A stretch of 64,000 nt of DNA from Aminipila sp963524205 (GCA_963524205.1 CAURED010000012.1:43584-107583); one strand, 5' to 3'; counted from the stretch's first letter, positions 41,615 through 50,031 are shown. Program-made: numbers and translations. The notes: generated from the letters alone by a model not told the origin.

Positions 41615-41673
41615 CTTACAAGTATAATCTTGATGGAAACTGGGGCATAATTAAAGACTCTAATTTATTGGTG

Positions 41674-41695
41674 CAGGCAGCACTTAAGCTGCCTG
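41674..41695 (+). other. Strong hairpin after nadE
   Basis: Perfect 8-bp stem CAGGCAGC / GCTGCCTG with loop ACTTAA. The tail is A-rich rather than T-rich, so it is more likely an RNA stabiliser or pause site than a terminator. Confidence 0.6.
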
Positions 41696-41742
41696 ATGAA
41701 AAATCTTAAATTCATAATTCTCAGAAGTTTAATTTTTTATAG

Positions 41743-41782
41743 AGGGTGGTTAGCAAGTAAGAGTGCTAACCACCCTATTTTG
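41743..41782 (+). terminator. Terminator after nadE
   Basis: Perfect 13-bp stem AGGGTGGTTAGCA (41743-41755) / TGCTAACCACCCT (41764-41776), 8-base loop, then ATTTTGT. Confidence 0.85.
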
Positions 41783-42273
41783 TAACCTGAACTTACAACC
41801 TCCAACCTGCTGCTCATCGGCTTGCTGCCCTCCACCGATTACCTGCCACCTATTTCCTGGGTACTTCTACCCGCTTAGCTAATTTAAAAATGGTGGAATT
41901 TGATAAAGTGCCATAAATCCTATTTTAAAGATATAGATAGTGCAGAAATGGAAGTGAAATGGTAAATATCTGTACTAGTCTTAAATAAAAGGCGTCGTCT
42001 ATGGCGGATGGATAGATTTGAGTAACTAAGAAAATTAGAAAAAGTATGAATTTGGACAATAAATGTAATGAAAAGTAAAAATTCTGCACGTGACTATGTT
42101 ATAAATCGGTGAACTATGGCATTTTTTCTTAAAATGAATCAAATACCCAAAAGCCCAAAAGTCTCAAATAATCTAAAAGCCCAAAAGTTCAAATAACCTA
42201 TGCTCTAATTTCCCAAATCCTATGGCAATTAGAAATTTGCATAACCAAAGGAGAAAAAAAGTACCAAAACAGA
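41783..42273. other. Non-coding stretch with a C-rich tract
   Basis: No gene seen in about 490 bp. 41786-41880 is unusually C-rich on the plus strand for this genome (repeated CCTCC, CCTGC and CCACC words) and contains a GGGTA-CTTC-TACCC hairpin. The rest is AT-rich with a short tandem duplication (42149-42199). It may be decayed coding sequence or hold an unrecognised RNA. Confidence 0.45.
42149..42199 (+). repeat. 26-nt tandem duplication
   Basis: AAAAGCCCAAAAGTCTCAAA... at 42149-42174 is repeated at 42175-42199 with one substitution and one base missing. The preceding CCCAAAAGCCCAAAAG pattern suggests slippage-prone sequence. Confidence 0.8.
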
Positions 42274-42322
42274 TTGACTGTAAATAAATTACATATTATA
42301 ATATAAATGTAAATTAATTACA
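42274..42322 (+). promoter_or_regulatory. Strong promoter with two matching operators
   Basis: TTGACT (42274-42279), exact 17-base spacer, TATAAT (42297-42302). Operator 1 (42279-42293) and operator 2 (42308-42322) both read TGTAA-N5-TTACA; one fills the spacer, the other covers the transcription start region. Centre-to-centre distance is 29 bp. The regulator is not in the window. Confidence 0.75.
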
Positions 42323-42352
42323 CATTAAAGGGATCGAGCAAAGAGGTGGGGA

Positions 42353-43171
42353 GTGAATGAAGAACTATATGTTTTGGCTAAGAGATTAGAGATACAAACT
42401 AAATTATTGGATAAGTTTAACAAAAAGCTAAAGGGCATGCCAGAGGGCAGTTTGGTGTGCAAAGTAAGAAAGAATAATAGAATATATTTTTATCAACAAT
42501 ATGGGGAATTATCAAAATCAGAAAATAGAAAGAAGTTTAAGCAAAGGTACATTAAGAAATGTGAAAAGGACCTTTTAGAAAAGCTGAAACGAAAGAAAAT
42601 AATTGGCGAAAGCGTTTTTAAACTGGAAGAAAATATTTTCTTAATTAAAAAATTTATAAGTAGCTACCACAATTATTTTCCAGACTGTGCGATAACAAAT
42701 TTACCGGAAGAGTATGAAGATATAAAGGATAAATATTATTTGGAATTTGATGTAAAAGACATTAAAAAGTGGGAAAAAGCACACTATGAAAAAAATCCAA
42801 AATACTCAGAAGGCTTAATTCATAGAACAACAAAAGGTGAACTTGTAAGGTCAAAGTCAGAAGCACTCATAGCATTGCAACTGCATTTAAATGGAATTCC
42901 ATATCGTTATGAGGAGAAATTAGAAATAGAAGGTAAAACCTTTTATCCAGATTTTACAGCTATGAGACCTACGGAGGGGGAAATCATATATTGGGAACAC
43001 TTTGACCTTTTAAGTGACGAGAAATACGTGAACAACGTATATGAAAAAATAATTATTTTTGCACAAAATGACATTGTATTATGGGACAATTTAATAATTA
43101 CTTTTGATAAACCAAATGGTCCAATTGATGTTTCTGAAATTCAATCGCTGATTCGAGCAAAGTTTTTTTGA
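42353..43171 (+). CDS. PD-(D/E)XK nuclease-like protein
   Basis: 272 residues, GTG start just after AGAGGTGGGG; the ATG 4 bases later is out of frame. The N-terminal 130 residues are basic and helical. The C-terminal domain (about 160-272) carries the pattern SKSEALIA (E170), IPYRYEEKLEIEGKTFYPDF (D200) and IIYWEHFDLL (E215, with His in place of the usual Lys), which fits a restriction-endonuclease-like fold. No methyltransferase or helicase partner is nearby, so this is not a typical restriction system. Its strongly operator-controlled promoter suggests expression only under a specific condition. Biological role unknown; nuclease activity is inferred from the motif alone. Confidence 0.65.
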   Translation: MNEELYVLAKRLEIQTKLLDKFNKKLKGMPEGSLVCKVRKNNRIYFYQQYGELSKSENRKKFKQRYIKKCEKDLLEKLKRKKIIGESVFKLEENIFLIKKFISSYHNYFPDCAITNLPEEYEDIKDKYYLEFDVKDIKKWEKAHYEKNPKYSEGLIHRTTKGELVRSKSEALIALQLHLNGIPYRYEEKLEIEGKTFYPDFTAMRPTEGEIIYWEHFDLLSDEKYVNNVYEKIIIFAQNDIVLWDNLIITFDKPNGPIDVSEIQSLIRAKFF

Positions 43172-43176
43172 ATTTG

Positions 43177-43206
43177 TTGCACGCAGTAAAGAATTTAGTA
43201 TATACT
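43177..43206 (+). promoter_or_regulatory. Sigma-A promoter of the yhaM operon
   Basis: TTGCAC (43177-43182), 18-base spacer, TATACT (43201-43206), immediately after the nuclease-like gene. Confidence 0.6.
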
Positions 43207-43275
43207 TATATGTGCCCATATGCAATTAGATTGGGTAAGGAAAGGACGACCATAACATGTCGTAAGGTATGACTC

Positions 43276-44238
43276 ATGAAGGAATTTTATATTGCTGATT
43301 TTAAAACAGACGAAGAGATAACAGACTTTTTTATTATAAAAACTATAGCATTAAAATTGGGTTCTAATAAGAAACAATACTTAGATCTGTTAGTAGGGGA
43401 TTCTACAGGAGAAGTAACCGCTAAGAAATGGGATATTTCAGATTCAGAATTACCATCAATTAATGAGATTAAAGATGGAGATATTGTTAAAATTAAGGCT
43501 GTAGTAACACAGTGGAACGGATTGAAACAACTTAGAGTTATGAAGGTACGTAAAAAAGTTGCTAACGATCCTATAGAACTGATGGATTTAATAAAAGCTG
43601 CGCCAGAGCGCGCAGAAGATATGTATGAATACATATATAAACGAGCAGATGCTATGAAAGACCAGCATTTAAAGGCTATTTGCATTAAACTTCTGAATGA
43701 AAATAAAGAACGACTAATGTATTATCCTGCAGCGCAGAAAAACCACCATGCACAATTGGCAGGTCTTTTATACCATATAAAGAGAATGCTAATGAATGGA
43801 GAAAGAATGTGTCAAGTATATACGAATGTAAATGCAGATTTAGTAGCTGCAGGCGTGATATTACATGACATGGAAAAATTAAATGAAATAGACTCCAATG
43901 AGCTGGGTATTTCTACAGGGTATTCTTTTGAAGGGCAATTGTTGGGACATTTAGTGCAGGGAATCAAGTCTATTGAAAAAGTTGCTGAAGAAATTGGGAT
44001 GCCTAAAGAGAAGACTATTATGCTGGAACATATGATTTTAACTCACCATTATGAACCAGAGTTTGGAAGTCCTAAAAAACCAATGTTTCCTGAGGCAGAG
44101 ATATTACATTATCTGGATATTATCGATGCAAGAATGTTTGACATGGCAGATGCACTACAAGGCGTCCAGCCAGGTGAGTTCTCTGATAGAGTATGGACCT
44201 TAGATAATAGAAAAATTTACAAGCCATTAGGAGAGTAA
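43276..44238 (+). CDS. yhaM: 3'-5' exoribonuclease YhaM
   Basis: 320 residues. N-terminal OB-fold nucleic-acid-binding domain (about 10-95: LDLLVGDSTGEVTAKKWD and VKIKAVVTQWNGLKQLRV) and a C-terminal HD phosphohydrolase domain with KNHHAQLAGLLYHI, VILHDMEKLNEI, ILTHHY and the late acidic DIIDARMFDM. This is the YhaM/CBF1 arrangement; B. subtilis YhaM is a Mn-dependent exonuclease that trims RNA 3' ends. It is first in an apparent operon with the CCA-enzyme-like gene 12 bp downstream and recD2 after it. Confidence 0.93.
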   Translation: MKEFYIADFKTDEEITDFFIIKTIALKLGSNKKQYLDLLVGDSTGEVTAKKWDISDSELPSINEIKDGDIVKIKAVVTQWNGLKQLRVMKVRKKVANDPIELMDLIKAAPERAEDMYEYIYKRADAMKDQHLKAICIKLLNENKERLMYYPAAQKNHHAQLAGLLYHIKRMLMNGERMCQVYTNVNADLVAAGVILHDMEKLNEIDSNELGISTGYSFEGQLLGHLVQGIKSIEKVAEEIGMPKEKTIMLEHMILTHHYEPEFGSPKKPMFPEAEILHYLDIIDARMFDMADALQGVQPGEFSDRVWTLDNRKIYKPLGE

Positions 44239-44250
44239 AGGAGAATTAAT

Positions 44251-45132
44251 ATGGTCGTTTTGCCGAGAGAAATTAGTGATATAGTTAAAAATCCAAGTAA
44301 GAATTTTGAAGAAAATCCAATAGGAATACTTGAGATTATTTCTTTTGCCTGTGAGGCTGAGTTTGATTTAGATGAAACTGTATTTGATGCAGCAGTAGCT
44401 AAAGTTAAACTGATAGATAATGTCTCAGTTGATCAGATTAGAACGCTGCTTGAAAAGATAATTTCTTCTAAGCGGGCGGGCAAAGGTCTTACTTTATTAG
44501 CTCAGGTTGGGGCGTTGGATTGTATCTTGGGGGATGAGGTAACACAAAAGCTGTCTAAAGCTGAAAAGGAAGCTCTCTCTATTTATGTAGAGAATATTGA
44601 CAAAACAATGCAAACAAGATTAAGAAGACTAGCATTGTTTTATAAGTGTTTGGCTCCTAAAAAAGCGGAGGCCGCCATAAAAAAATTAGGGTATAGTGAG
44701 GAAGATGAAAAGTTCCTATTAGATGGAGTTTACTTACTAGATAAAATTTATTTTTTAACAAATAAATACGATTTAAAAAAGTTTCTTGTAAAATACGGTT
44801 TGGAAAGATATGAGTTTTTAAATAACCTTTCAAAGGCTCAAAGAATTGTGTACGATTTACCCGTGAACCGTGTAACATCAAGACAATATGTTCTAGACAA
44901 TATAAAAGAATTTAATGAACCTATTTTTGTGGAGGATTTAGCAATAGGCCCACAAGATTTAAGGGATGAGGGCATAGATGAAAAGGATTTCGACAGAATT
45001 CTTGAAGAGCTTTTAGATCTGTCACATATGAAGCCTAATTTAAATACTCAAAAAGATATGCTTGCATATGCACGGAAATATAGCAAAAATAAATGGGCTG
45101 CAACTTTTAAAAAGCTTAAATATATAAAATAG
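44251..45132 (+). CDS. CCA-adding-enzyme-like protein lacking the catalytic head
   Basis: 293 residues. The whole protein aligns by eye with the neck, body and tail of class II tRNA nucleotidyltransferases: IVKNPSKNFEENPIGILEII corresponds to the segment where the family has its EDxxR nucleotide-selecting motif, followed by DETVFDAAVAKVKLIDNVS, KGLTLLAQVGALDCIL, and the C-terminal EDLAIGPQDLRDEGIDE block typical of the CCA-enzyme tail. The head domain with the GSxxR and DxD catalytic motifs is absent, and the EDxxR position reads E21-N-P-I-G25, so two key residues are lost. It should still bind RNA but not add nucleotides. An AAAGGAG site and no internal stops argue for a maintained gene. Confidence 0.75.
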   Translation: MVVLPREISDIVKNPSKNFEENPIGILEIISFACEAEFDLDETVFDAAVAKVKLIDNVSVDQIRTLLEKIISSKRAGKGLTLLAQVGALDCILGDEVTQKLSKAEKEALSIYVENIDKTMQTRLRRLALFYKCLAPKKAEAAIKKLGYSEEDEKFLLDGVYLLDKIYFLTNKYDLKKFLVKYGLERYEFLNNLSKAQRIVYDLPVNRVTSRQYVLDNIKEFNEPIFVEDLAIGPQDLRDEGIDEKDFDRILEELLDLSHMKPNLNTQKDMLAYARKYSKNKWAATFKKLKYIK

Positions 45133-45144
45133 ATAGGAAAAATA

Positions 45145-47364
45145 ATGGCATTGATTGATGTAAAAAAAGGGACAATTGAAGACATAATTTTTAGAAATAA
45201 AGAAAATGGATATACCATAGCAGTAGTTGAAAATGAAGATGAAGATGAGATATTTACGGCTGTGGGGTATTTACCTTTTGCAGACACCGGCAGATGCTAT
45301 GAGCTTACAGGTACCTGGAAGACCCATCCCACTTATGGGGAACAATTTGATGTAACAGAAGCGAAGGAGATGCTGCCCACTTCAACTAGAGGCATAGAAG
45401 ATTTCTTGGCATCTGGAGCCATAAAAGGAATAGGCAAGAAGACTGCAGCTTTAATTGTTGGAAAATTTGGACTAGATACATTAAGGATTATGGAAGAATT
45501 ACCAGATAGATTGTCAGAGATAGAAGGTATAGGGCCTAAAAAGGCAGATACAATTGGTGAAGCTTTTAAAGAGAAAAGAGCAGTGGCAGAAGTGTCCATG
45601 TTTCTGCAGCAATTTGGCATATCGGCTAATTATGCTATCCGTTTATATAGAGAGTACGGTATGGCAGCCATTGATATTGTATCTCAAAATCCATACCAGC
45701 TAGTTAGTGATGTCTACGGTATTGGTTTTAAAAAAGCAGATGCAATCGCAGAAAAGATAGGGTTAGCAAAAGACGATGAGTACCGTATCCAGAGTGGGGT
45801 TAAGTTTACCTTAAATTATTATGTGAACGAAGGCCATACCTATATACCACAGAAGCTTCTTTGCGAAAAAGCAGGACAGCTTATGGATATTTCCACAGAA
45901 ACAGTAAGTGATGTTTTAGTAGGGATGGCTTTTGAAGGTGATCTTCAAATTGAAAATTTGGAGGGACAAACAGTAGTATTCTTGATGCCTTATTTTATGG
46001 CAGAGCAAAACGTGTGTAAAAGATTAATTGCCGTAAATAATGCAGCACTTAAAATAATAAATGCTGACCTGGACAGCCTTATAGGCATTACAGAAAATGA
46101 AAAAGGATTGGAACTTTCAGAGAATCAGAAATTTGCCGTTAAAAGTTCCCTTCAGAATGGGGTTTCTGTTATAACAGGTGGACCTGGTACAGGAAAAACC
46201 ACTATTATTAATGCAATTATGAATATTCTAGATCATAGTGGAATGAAAACTGCCATAGCCGCTCCTACAGGAAGGGCTGCAAAACGTATTACAGAGACAT
46301 CGGGATATTATGCGTCTACTATACACAGGCTCTTGGAATATTACTATTCTGAAGGGGAAGACGTGATGAGATTTGGAAAAACTGAAGAAAATCCTTTGGA
46401 TTATGATGTGGTAATCATTGATGAAGCCTCTATGATTGATATATTGCTAATGAATGGACTGATGAACGCTATAGTACCAGGAACTAGACTGATTTTTGTA
46501 GGGGATTCGGATCAGCTGCCGTCAGTTGGGGCAGGAAATGTTCTTAGAGATATAATTGATAGTGAAGTTATTTATTCAGTAAAACTTACAGAAATTTTTA
46601 GGCAGGCCAAAGAAAGCTTGATTGTTGTAAATGCACATAAAATTAACAAAGGGGAAAATCCAGACTGTAATGAAAAGGATAAGGATTTTTTCTTTCTACA
46701 GAAAAATAGCGAAAAGGATATGCTAGATACCATCAAGGATTTATGTGTTAGAAGGCTGCCGGCATATTTTAAAGAGTGTGATGCTATGAAGGACATGCAG
46801 CTTCTTACTCCAGTAAGAAAAGGCTTGCTGGGAAGTATCAATTTAAATAAAGAAATGCAGGCTGTGCTGAATCCATCCAATCCAGATTTAGCTGAACAAA
46901 AATATGGAGAAAAGATTTTTAGAGTTAATGACAAGGTAATGCAGATAAAAAACAATTATCAAACGACTTGGAAGCGTATTGAAGATTTTACAGAAGGCCA
47001 GGGCGTTTTTAACGGTGATGTGGGATTTATAAGCCATATTGACAAGGAATTTAATGAGGTCGTCGTTGTATTTGATGATAGTAAATACGTTACTTATGAT
47101 GTAACACACCTAGATGAGTTGGAATTGGCTTATGCAGTGACGGTTCATAAAAGCCAAGGTAGTGAATTTCCTATAGTCATAATGCCTGTAACTTGGTTCC
47201 CGCCAGTACTAGCTACCAGAAATCTACTTTATACAGCTGTAACCAGGGGAAAACAGGCTGTTGTTTTAGTAGGTTCTATGAACAAAATGTATGCTATGGT
47301 TCAAAACAATAGAATAACGGACAGATACACAGGATTGAAAGCAAGACTACAGAGCTTATTGTAA
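45145..47364 (+). CDS. recD2: RecD2-type ATP-dependent 5'-3' DNA helicase
   Basis: 739 residues, the length of RecD2 proteins found in bacteria without RecBCD. N-terminal OB-like domain (about 1-75), helix-hairpin-helix region (IKGIGKKTAALIVGKFG and LSEIEGIGPKKADTIGEAF), then the SF1 core: Walker A GGPGTGKT at G345-T352, APTGRAAKRI (Ia), VVIIDEASMIDILLM (II), FVGDSDQLPSVGAGNVL (III), and the C-terminal VTVHKSQGSEFPIVIMP and YTAVTRGKQAVVLVG. Role: DNA repair and replication-fork maintenance. It follows the CCA-like gene by 12 bp. Confidence 0.95.
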   Translation: MALIDVKKGTIEDIIFRNKENGYTIAVVENEDEDEIFTAVGYLPFADTGRCYELTGTWKTHPTYGEQFDVTEAKEMLPTSTRGIEDFLASGAIKGIGKKTAALIVGKFGLDTLRIMEELPDRLSEIEGIGPKKADTIGEAFKEKRAVAEVSMFLQQFGISANYAIRLYREYGMAAIDIVSQNPYQLVSDVYGIGFKKADAIAEKIGLAKDDEYRIQSGVKFTLNYYVNEGHTYIPQKLLCEKAGQLMDISTETVSDVLVGMAFEGDLQIENLEGQTVVFLMPYFMAEQNVCKRLIAVNNAALKIINADLDSLIGITENEKGLELSENQKFAVKSSLQNGVSVITGGPGTGKTTIINAIMNILDHSGMKTAIAAPTGRAAKRITETSGYYASTIHRLLEYYYSEGEDVMRFGKTEENPLDYDVVIIDEASMIDILLMNGLMNAIVPGTRLIFVGDSDQLPSVGAGNVLRDIIDSEVIYSVKLTEIFRQAKESLIVVNAHKINKGENPDCNEKDKDFFFLQKNSEKDMLDTIKDLCVRRLPAYFKECDAMKDMQLLTPVRKGLLGSINLNKEMQAVLNPSNPDLAEQKYGEKIFRVNDKVMQIKNNYQTTWKRIEDFTEGQGVFNGDVGFISHIDKEFNEVVVVFDDSKYVTYDVTHLDELELAYAVTVHKSQGSEFPIVIMPVTWFPPVLATRNLLYTAVTRGKQAVVLVGSMNKMYAMVQNNRITDRYTGLKARLQSLL

Positions 47365-47420
47365 TTTTACAGAAGAAGGCAGAGATATGGTGGTATCTTC
47401 ATTAAAGACGGGGGGGAAAG

Positions 47421-48197
47421 ATGACACTGAATCTGGATAAAGTAGAAAGTCTGGGGAAAATGATATTAGATTTATGTTTTCCATCAAATATTTATTGTAT
47501 TTGCTGTGGAAATTTAATTGATAATAGCAGAGCGTACTCTTTATGTGATCAATGTTTAGAATCTTTACACTGGGCCAATGGCAGAACTTGTAGTAAATGT
47601 GGAAAGGTTCTGGCTGATACCGAAAAAAGAAAGCTTCTTGATGAGATCAGAGAAGGACCGGAACTGTGTGATGACTGTAAGAATAACAGTTTTTACTTTG
47701 ATCGTGGGTTCACTTGTATGCAATACGGTTGTACTGAAAAAGAAATGGTACATAAATTTAAATTTAATGGCTGTGCCTATATGGGTGAAAAGCTTGGCAA
47801 AATTTTGCTGGATAGAATTTTACTAGAGAATTTGAAGGTGGACATGGTTATGCCAGTTCCTATGCATCCTAAAAACCAGTTGAAGCGAGGGTATAATCAA
47901 TCGGAACTTATGGCGAAAGTAGTTGCCAAAGGTCTAGGTGTAGTCTATAATAATCGAGTGCTTATTCGCAAACACTATAAAGCACCAATGAACAAATTGG
48001 ATGCAGAGCAAAGGCATGCAAATGTAAAAGATTCTTATGGAGTAGCCGAAGAAACGCTAAGGCTACAGAAAGAGCGCATATTGTTAATAGACGATATATA
48101 TACGACGGGAAGTACTGTAGATGAGTGCAGCAGAATTTTAATGGAAGCGGGAGCCGGTAAAGTTTATGTATTGACTTTAGCAGCAGGGGCTAATTAA
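47421..48197 (+). CDS. ComF family amidophosphoribosyltransferase-like protein
   Basis: 258 residues. N-terminal double zinc finger: CICCGN, CDQC, CSKCGK and CDDCKN cysteine pairs between about 25 and 90. The C-terminal phosphoribosyltransferase domain has the PRPP loop ILLIDDIYTTGSTVDEC near 215-235 and the RGYNQSELMAK motif typical of ComF. ComF supports uptake of single-stranded DNA in natural competence and possibly recombination. It lies 56 bp after recD2, consistent with a DNA-processing operon. GGGGGGAAAG ribosome site. Confidence 0.93.
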   Translation: MTLNLDKVESLGKMILDLCFPSNIYCICCGNLIDNSRAYSLCDQCLESLHWANGRTCSKCGKVLADTEKRKLLDEIREGPELCDDCKNNSFYFDRGFTCMQYGCTEKEMVHKFKFNGCAYMGEKLGKILLDRILLENLKVDMVMPVPMHPKNQLKRGYNQSELMAKVVAKGLGVVYNNRVLIRKHYKAPMNKLDAEQRHANVKDSYGVAEETLRLQKERILLIDDIYTTGSTVDECSRILMEAGAGKVYVLTLAAGAN

Positions 48198-48220
48198 GAA
48201 AATTTAATGTTGGTCCATAT

Positions 48221-48412
48221 ATTGAGATAAGGTGACTGTTCAGGTCTGTGGTTGAAAGTCCAAGCCAGTTACGGGCAAAGGGATCCACGTAAGCTGATCC
48301 GCAAGGCGGCAGTGATCATGGCGTAGCTTAGAAGTAAGTCCTCTGACAAAGTCAGGTAAAGGCAAGTGTGGGGTCAAAGACCAGGTCAGCTGAGCAGTCA
48401 CCCTATCTCAAT
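48221..48412 (+). ncRNA. raiA structured non-coding RNA
   Basis: A long closing helix, ATTGAGATAAGGTGACTG at the 5' end pairing with CAGTCACCCTATCTCAAT at the 3' end, encloses about 155 nt rich in short helices and purine runs, including GGGTCAAAGACCAGGTCAGC near the 3' side. A T-rich tail follows. It lies directly upstream of the raiA/hpf gene, where the raiA RNA motif of Firmicutes and Actinobacteria is found, and its size (about 190-200 nt) fits. The function of raiA RNA is not settled. It may have its own promoter; none was clear between 48198 and 48220. Confidence 0.82.
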
Positions 48413-48439
48413 ATTTTTATATCTTTTTTCAGAAAATTG

Positions 48440-48468
48440 TGGAAAATGTCGAACGCAGGTGATATAAT
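48440..48468 (+). promoter_or_regulatory. Promoter of hpf
   Basis: TGGAAA (48440-48445), 17-base spacer, TATAAT (48463-48468) with TG extension (TGA-TATAAT), so hpf can be transcribed separately from the raiA RNA. Confidence 0.65.
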
Positions 48469-48503
48469 ATACCCAACAACTCAATAAAAGGGAGGGCATT
48501 TAT

Positions 48504-49031
48504 ATGAAGATTATAATTACTAGTAAAAACCTAAGTTCAAGTGATTATCTAAAGGACGCAATTGAGAAGAAGTTGGAGAAACTGAGTAAGTATTTCTCTA
48601 ATGACATTATAGCAAATGTAATGGTTTCTGCAGAAAGTGATAAACAGAAAATAGAAGCAACTATAAATGCAGGAGGAACCATTTTTAGAGCAGAGGAATC
48701 TGCAAATGTCGCTTATGATGCAATTGATGGAGTTGTTGATAAACTATCATCACAAATGTCGAGATTTAAGACAAAATTGCAGAGAAAGCACAAGGATAAT
48801 AAGGGTTTCATGTTTGGAGAAATTCCAGACTATGATAATGAAACAGAAGAGATAACAGTTGTAAAGAAAAAGAAAATGGAAATTTGCCCCATGAACACTG
48901 AAGAAGCTGTTATGCAGATGGAATTGTTAGGACATGCATTCTTCGTATTCATGAATATGGATACAGAATCTGTAAATGTAGTATATAAAAGAAAGAATGG
49001 CAATTACGGCCTGATTGAAACTGTATATTAA
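48504..49031 (+). CDS. hpf: Ribosome hibernation promoting factor, long form
   Basis: 175 residues. The N-terminal domain (1-100) binds the 30S decoding region: MKIIITSKNLSSSDYLKDAI, EKLEKLSKYF, VEATINAGG-type core and YDAIDGVVDKLSSQM. An acidic linker (100-125) leads to the C-terminal dimerisation domain (about 125-175) with PMNTEEAVMQMELLGHAFFVFMN and VVYKRKNGNYGLIE. The long form makes 100S ribosome dimers in stationary phase. GGGAGGGC site. Monocistronic, flanked by promoter and terminator. Confidence 0.95.
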   Translation: MKIIITSKNLSSSDYLKDAIEKKLEKLSKYFSNDIIANVMVSAESDKQKIEATINAGGTIFRAEESANVAYDAIDGVVDKLSSQMSRFKTKLQRKHKDNKGFMFGEIPDYDNETEEITVVKKKKMEICPMNTEEAVMQMELLGHAFFVFMNMDTESVNVVYKRKNGNYGLIETVY

Positions 49032-49049
49032 ATTTAAAACATAAAAACT

Positions 49050-49079
49050 ATAGCAGGGATAAAAACCCTGCTATTTTTT
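49050..49079 (+). terminator. Terminator of hpf
   Basis: ATAGCAGGG / CCCTGCTAT 9-bp perfect stem, 7-base loop, then TTTTT. Confidence 0.9.
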
Positions 49080-49102
49080 CGTCTTTCATTGTACTTTAGC
49101 TA

Positions 49103-49131
49103 TTGAAAATACTCCTTTTTTTTTGTACAAT
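49103..49131 (+). promoter_or_regulatory. Sigma-A promoter of the cdaA operon
   Basis: TTGAAA (49103-49108), exact 17-base spacer containing a T-run, TACAAT (49126-49131), 40 bases before cdaA. Confidence 0.75.
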
Positions 49132-49170
49132 GGAAGTAGGGTATCAATGGGGATAGAATAGGGGAAGCGT

Positions 49171-50031
49171 ATGCAGAATTATATTAGCAACATAGTTTCT
49201 GGTATTAGTATTACGGATGCTATAGATGTTTTTATTGTAGCATTTATAATATATAAAATACTGGGATTTATAAGGGAATCAAGAGCAGAGCAGTTAGTAA
49301 AGGGTCTGCTTGTTTTAGTGCTTGCAACCTTAGCCTCTGAGCAGTTTCATCTATACACTTTAAATTGGATTTTAAAGGGAACGATGACGTTGGGAGTTTT
49401 GGCTTTAGTTATAGTTTTTCAGCCTGAACTTAGAAGAGGCTTAGAATATGTGGGAAGAAGCAAGCTGGTAAAGGCACCTTTTGGACAGTTTGATAAGGAC
49501 AAAGCCAAAAATATTACCGCTCAGTTTATAAAAGCAGTTGACGATTTTTCGGCCAATAAAGTAGGTGCACTTATTATATTAGAGAGAGAAACCTCTTTAA
49601 CAGATATTGCTGAAACTGGGACTATATTAAATGCTGAGATATCAACAGAACTTCTAGGAAACATTTTCTATGAGGGGGCGCCACTACATGATGGCGCTGT
49701 TATTGTAAGAGGTGACAAAATTTATGCGGCTGGATGTGTGCTTCCATTAACGCAGAATAAAAACTTATCAAAAGAACTTGGAACAAGGCATAGAGCCGGC
49801 ATTGGCATTACGGAAAACTCTGACGCTATTACGCTTATTGTTTCAGAAGAAACGGGAATTATATCAATAGCTGTGGATGGCAAATTATCTAGATTCTTGG
49901 ATATTAAAACGGTTGAAAAGACCTTGCTTAATTTGTTCTTGAATGCCACAGGTGATGAAAAGAATGTAGCAGTAAAAAGTCTGGCTGCAATATTCAATAT
50001 GTTGGGGAGAAAGAACGATGCTGCAAAATAA
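49171..50031 (+). CDS. cdaA: Diadenylate cyclase CdaA
   Basis: Makes cyclic di-AMP from two ATP, controlling potassium and osmolyte balance and wall integrity. 286 residues. Three N-terminal membrane helices (about 15-32, 42-57, 64-80), then the DAC domain: FYEGAPLHDGAVIV with D174-G175-A176 and GTRHRAGIGITE with R206-H207-R208, both catalytic signatures intact. It overlaps cdaR by 14 nt and heads the conserved cdaA-cdaR-glmM-glmS order, which links c-di-AMP with peptidoglycan precursor synthesis. Confidence 0.96.
   Translation: MQNYISNIVSGISITDAIDVFIVAFIIYKILGFIRESRAEQLVKGLLVLVLATLASEQFHLYTLNWILKGTMTLGVLALVIVFQPELRRGLEYVGRSKLVKAPFGQFDKDKAKNITAQFIKAVDDFSANKVGALIILERETSLTDIAETGTILNAEISTELLGNIFYEGAPLHDGAVIVRGDKIYAAGCVLPLTQNKNLSKELGTRHRAGIGITENSDAITLIVSEETGIISIAVDGKLSRFLDIKTVEKTLLNLFLNATGDEKNVAVKSLAAIFNMLGRKNDAAK

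Noticed and set aside
42149..42199. CRISPR-like repeat
   Set aside because: Only two directly adjacent copies with no spacer; a simple tandem duplication.
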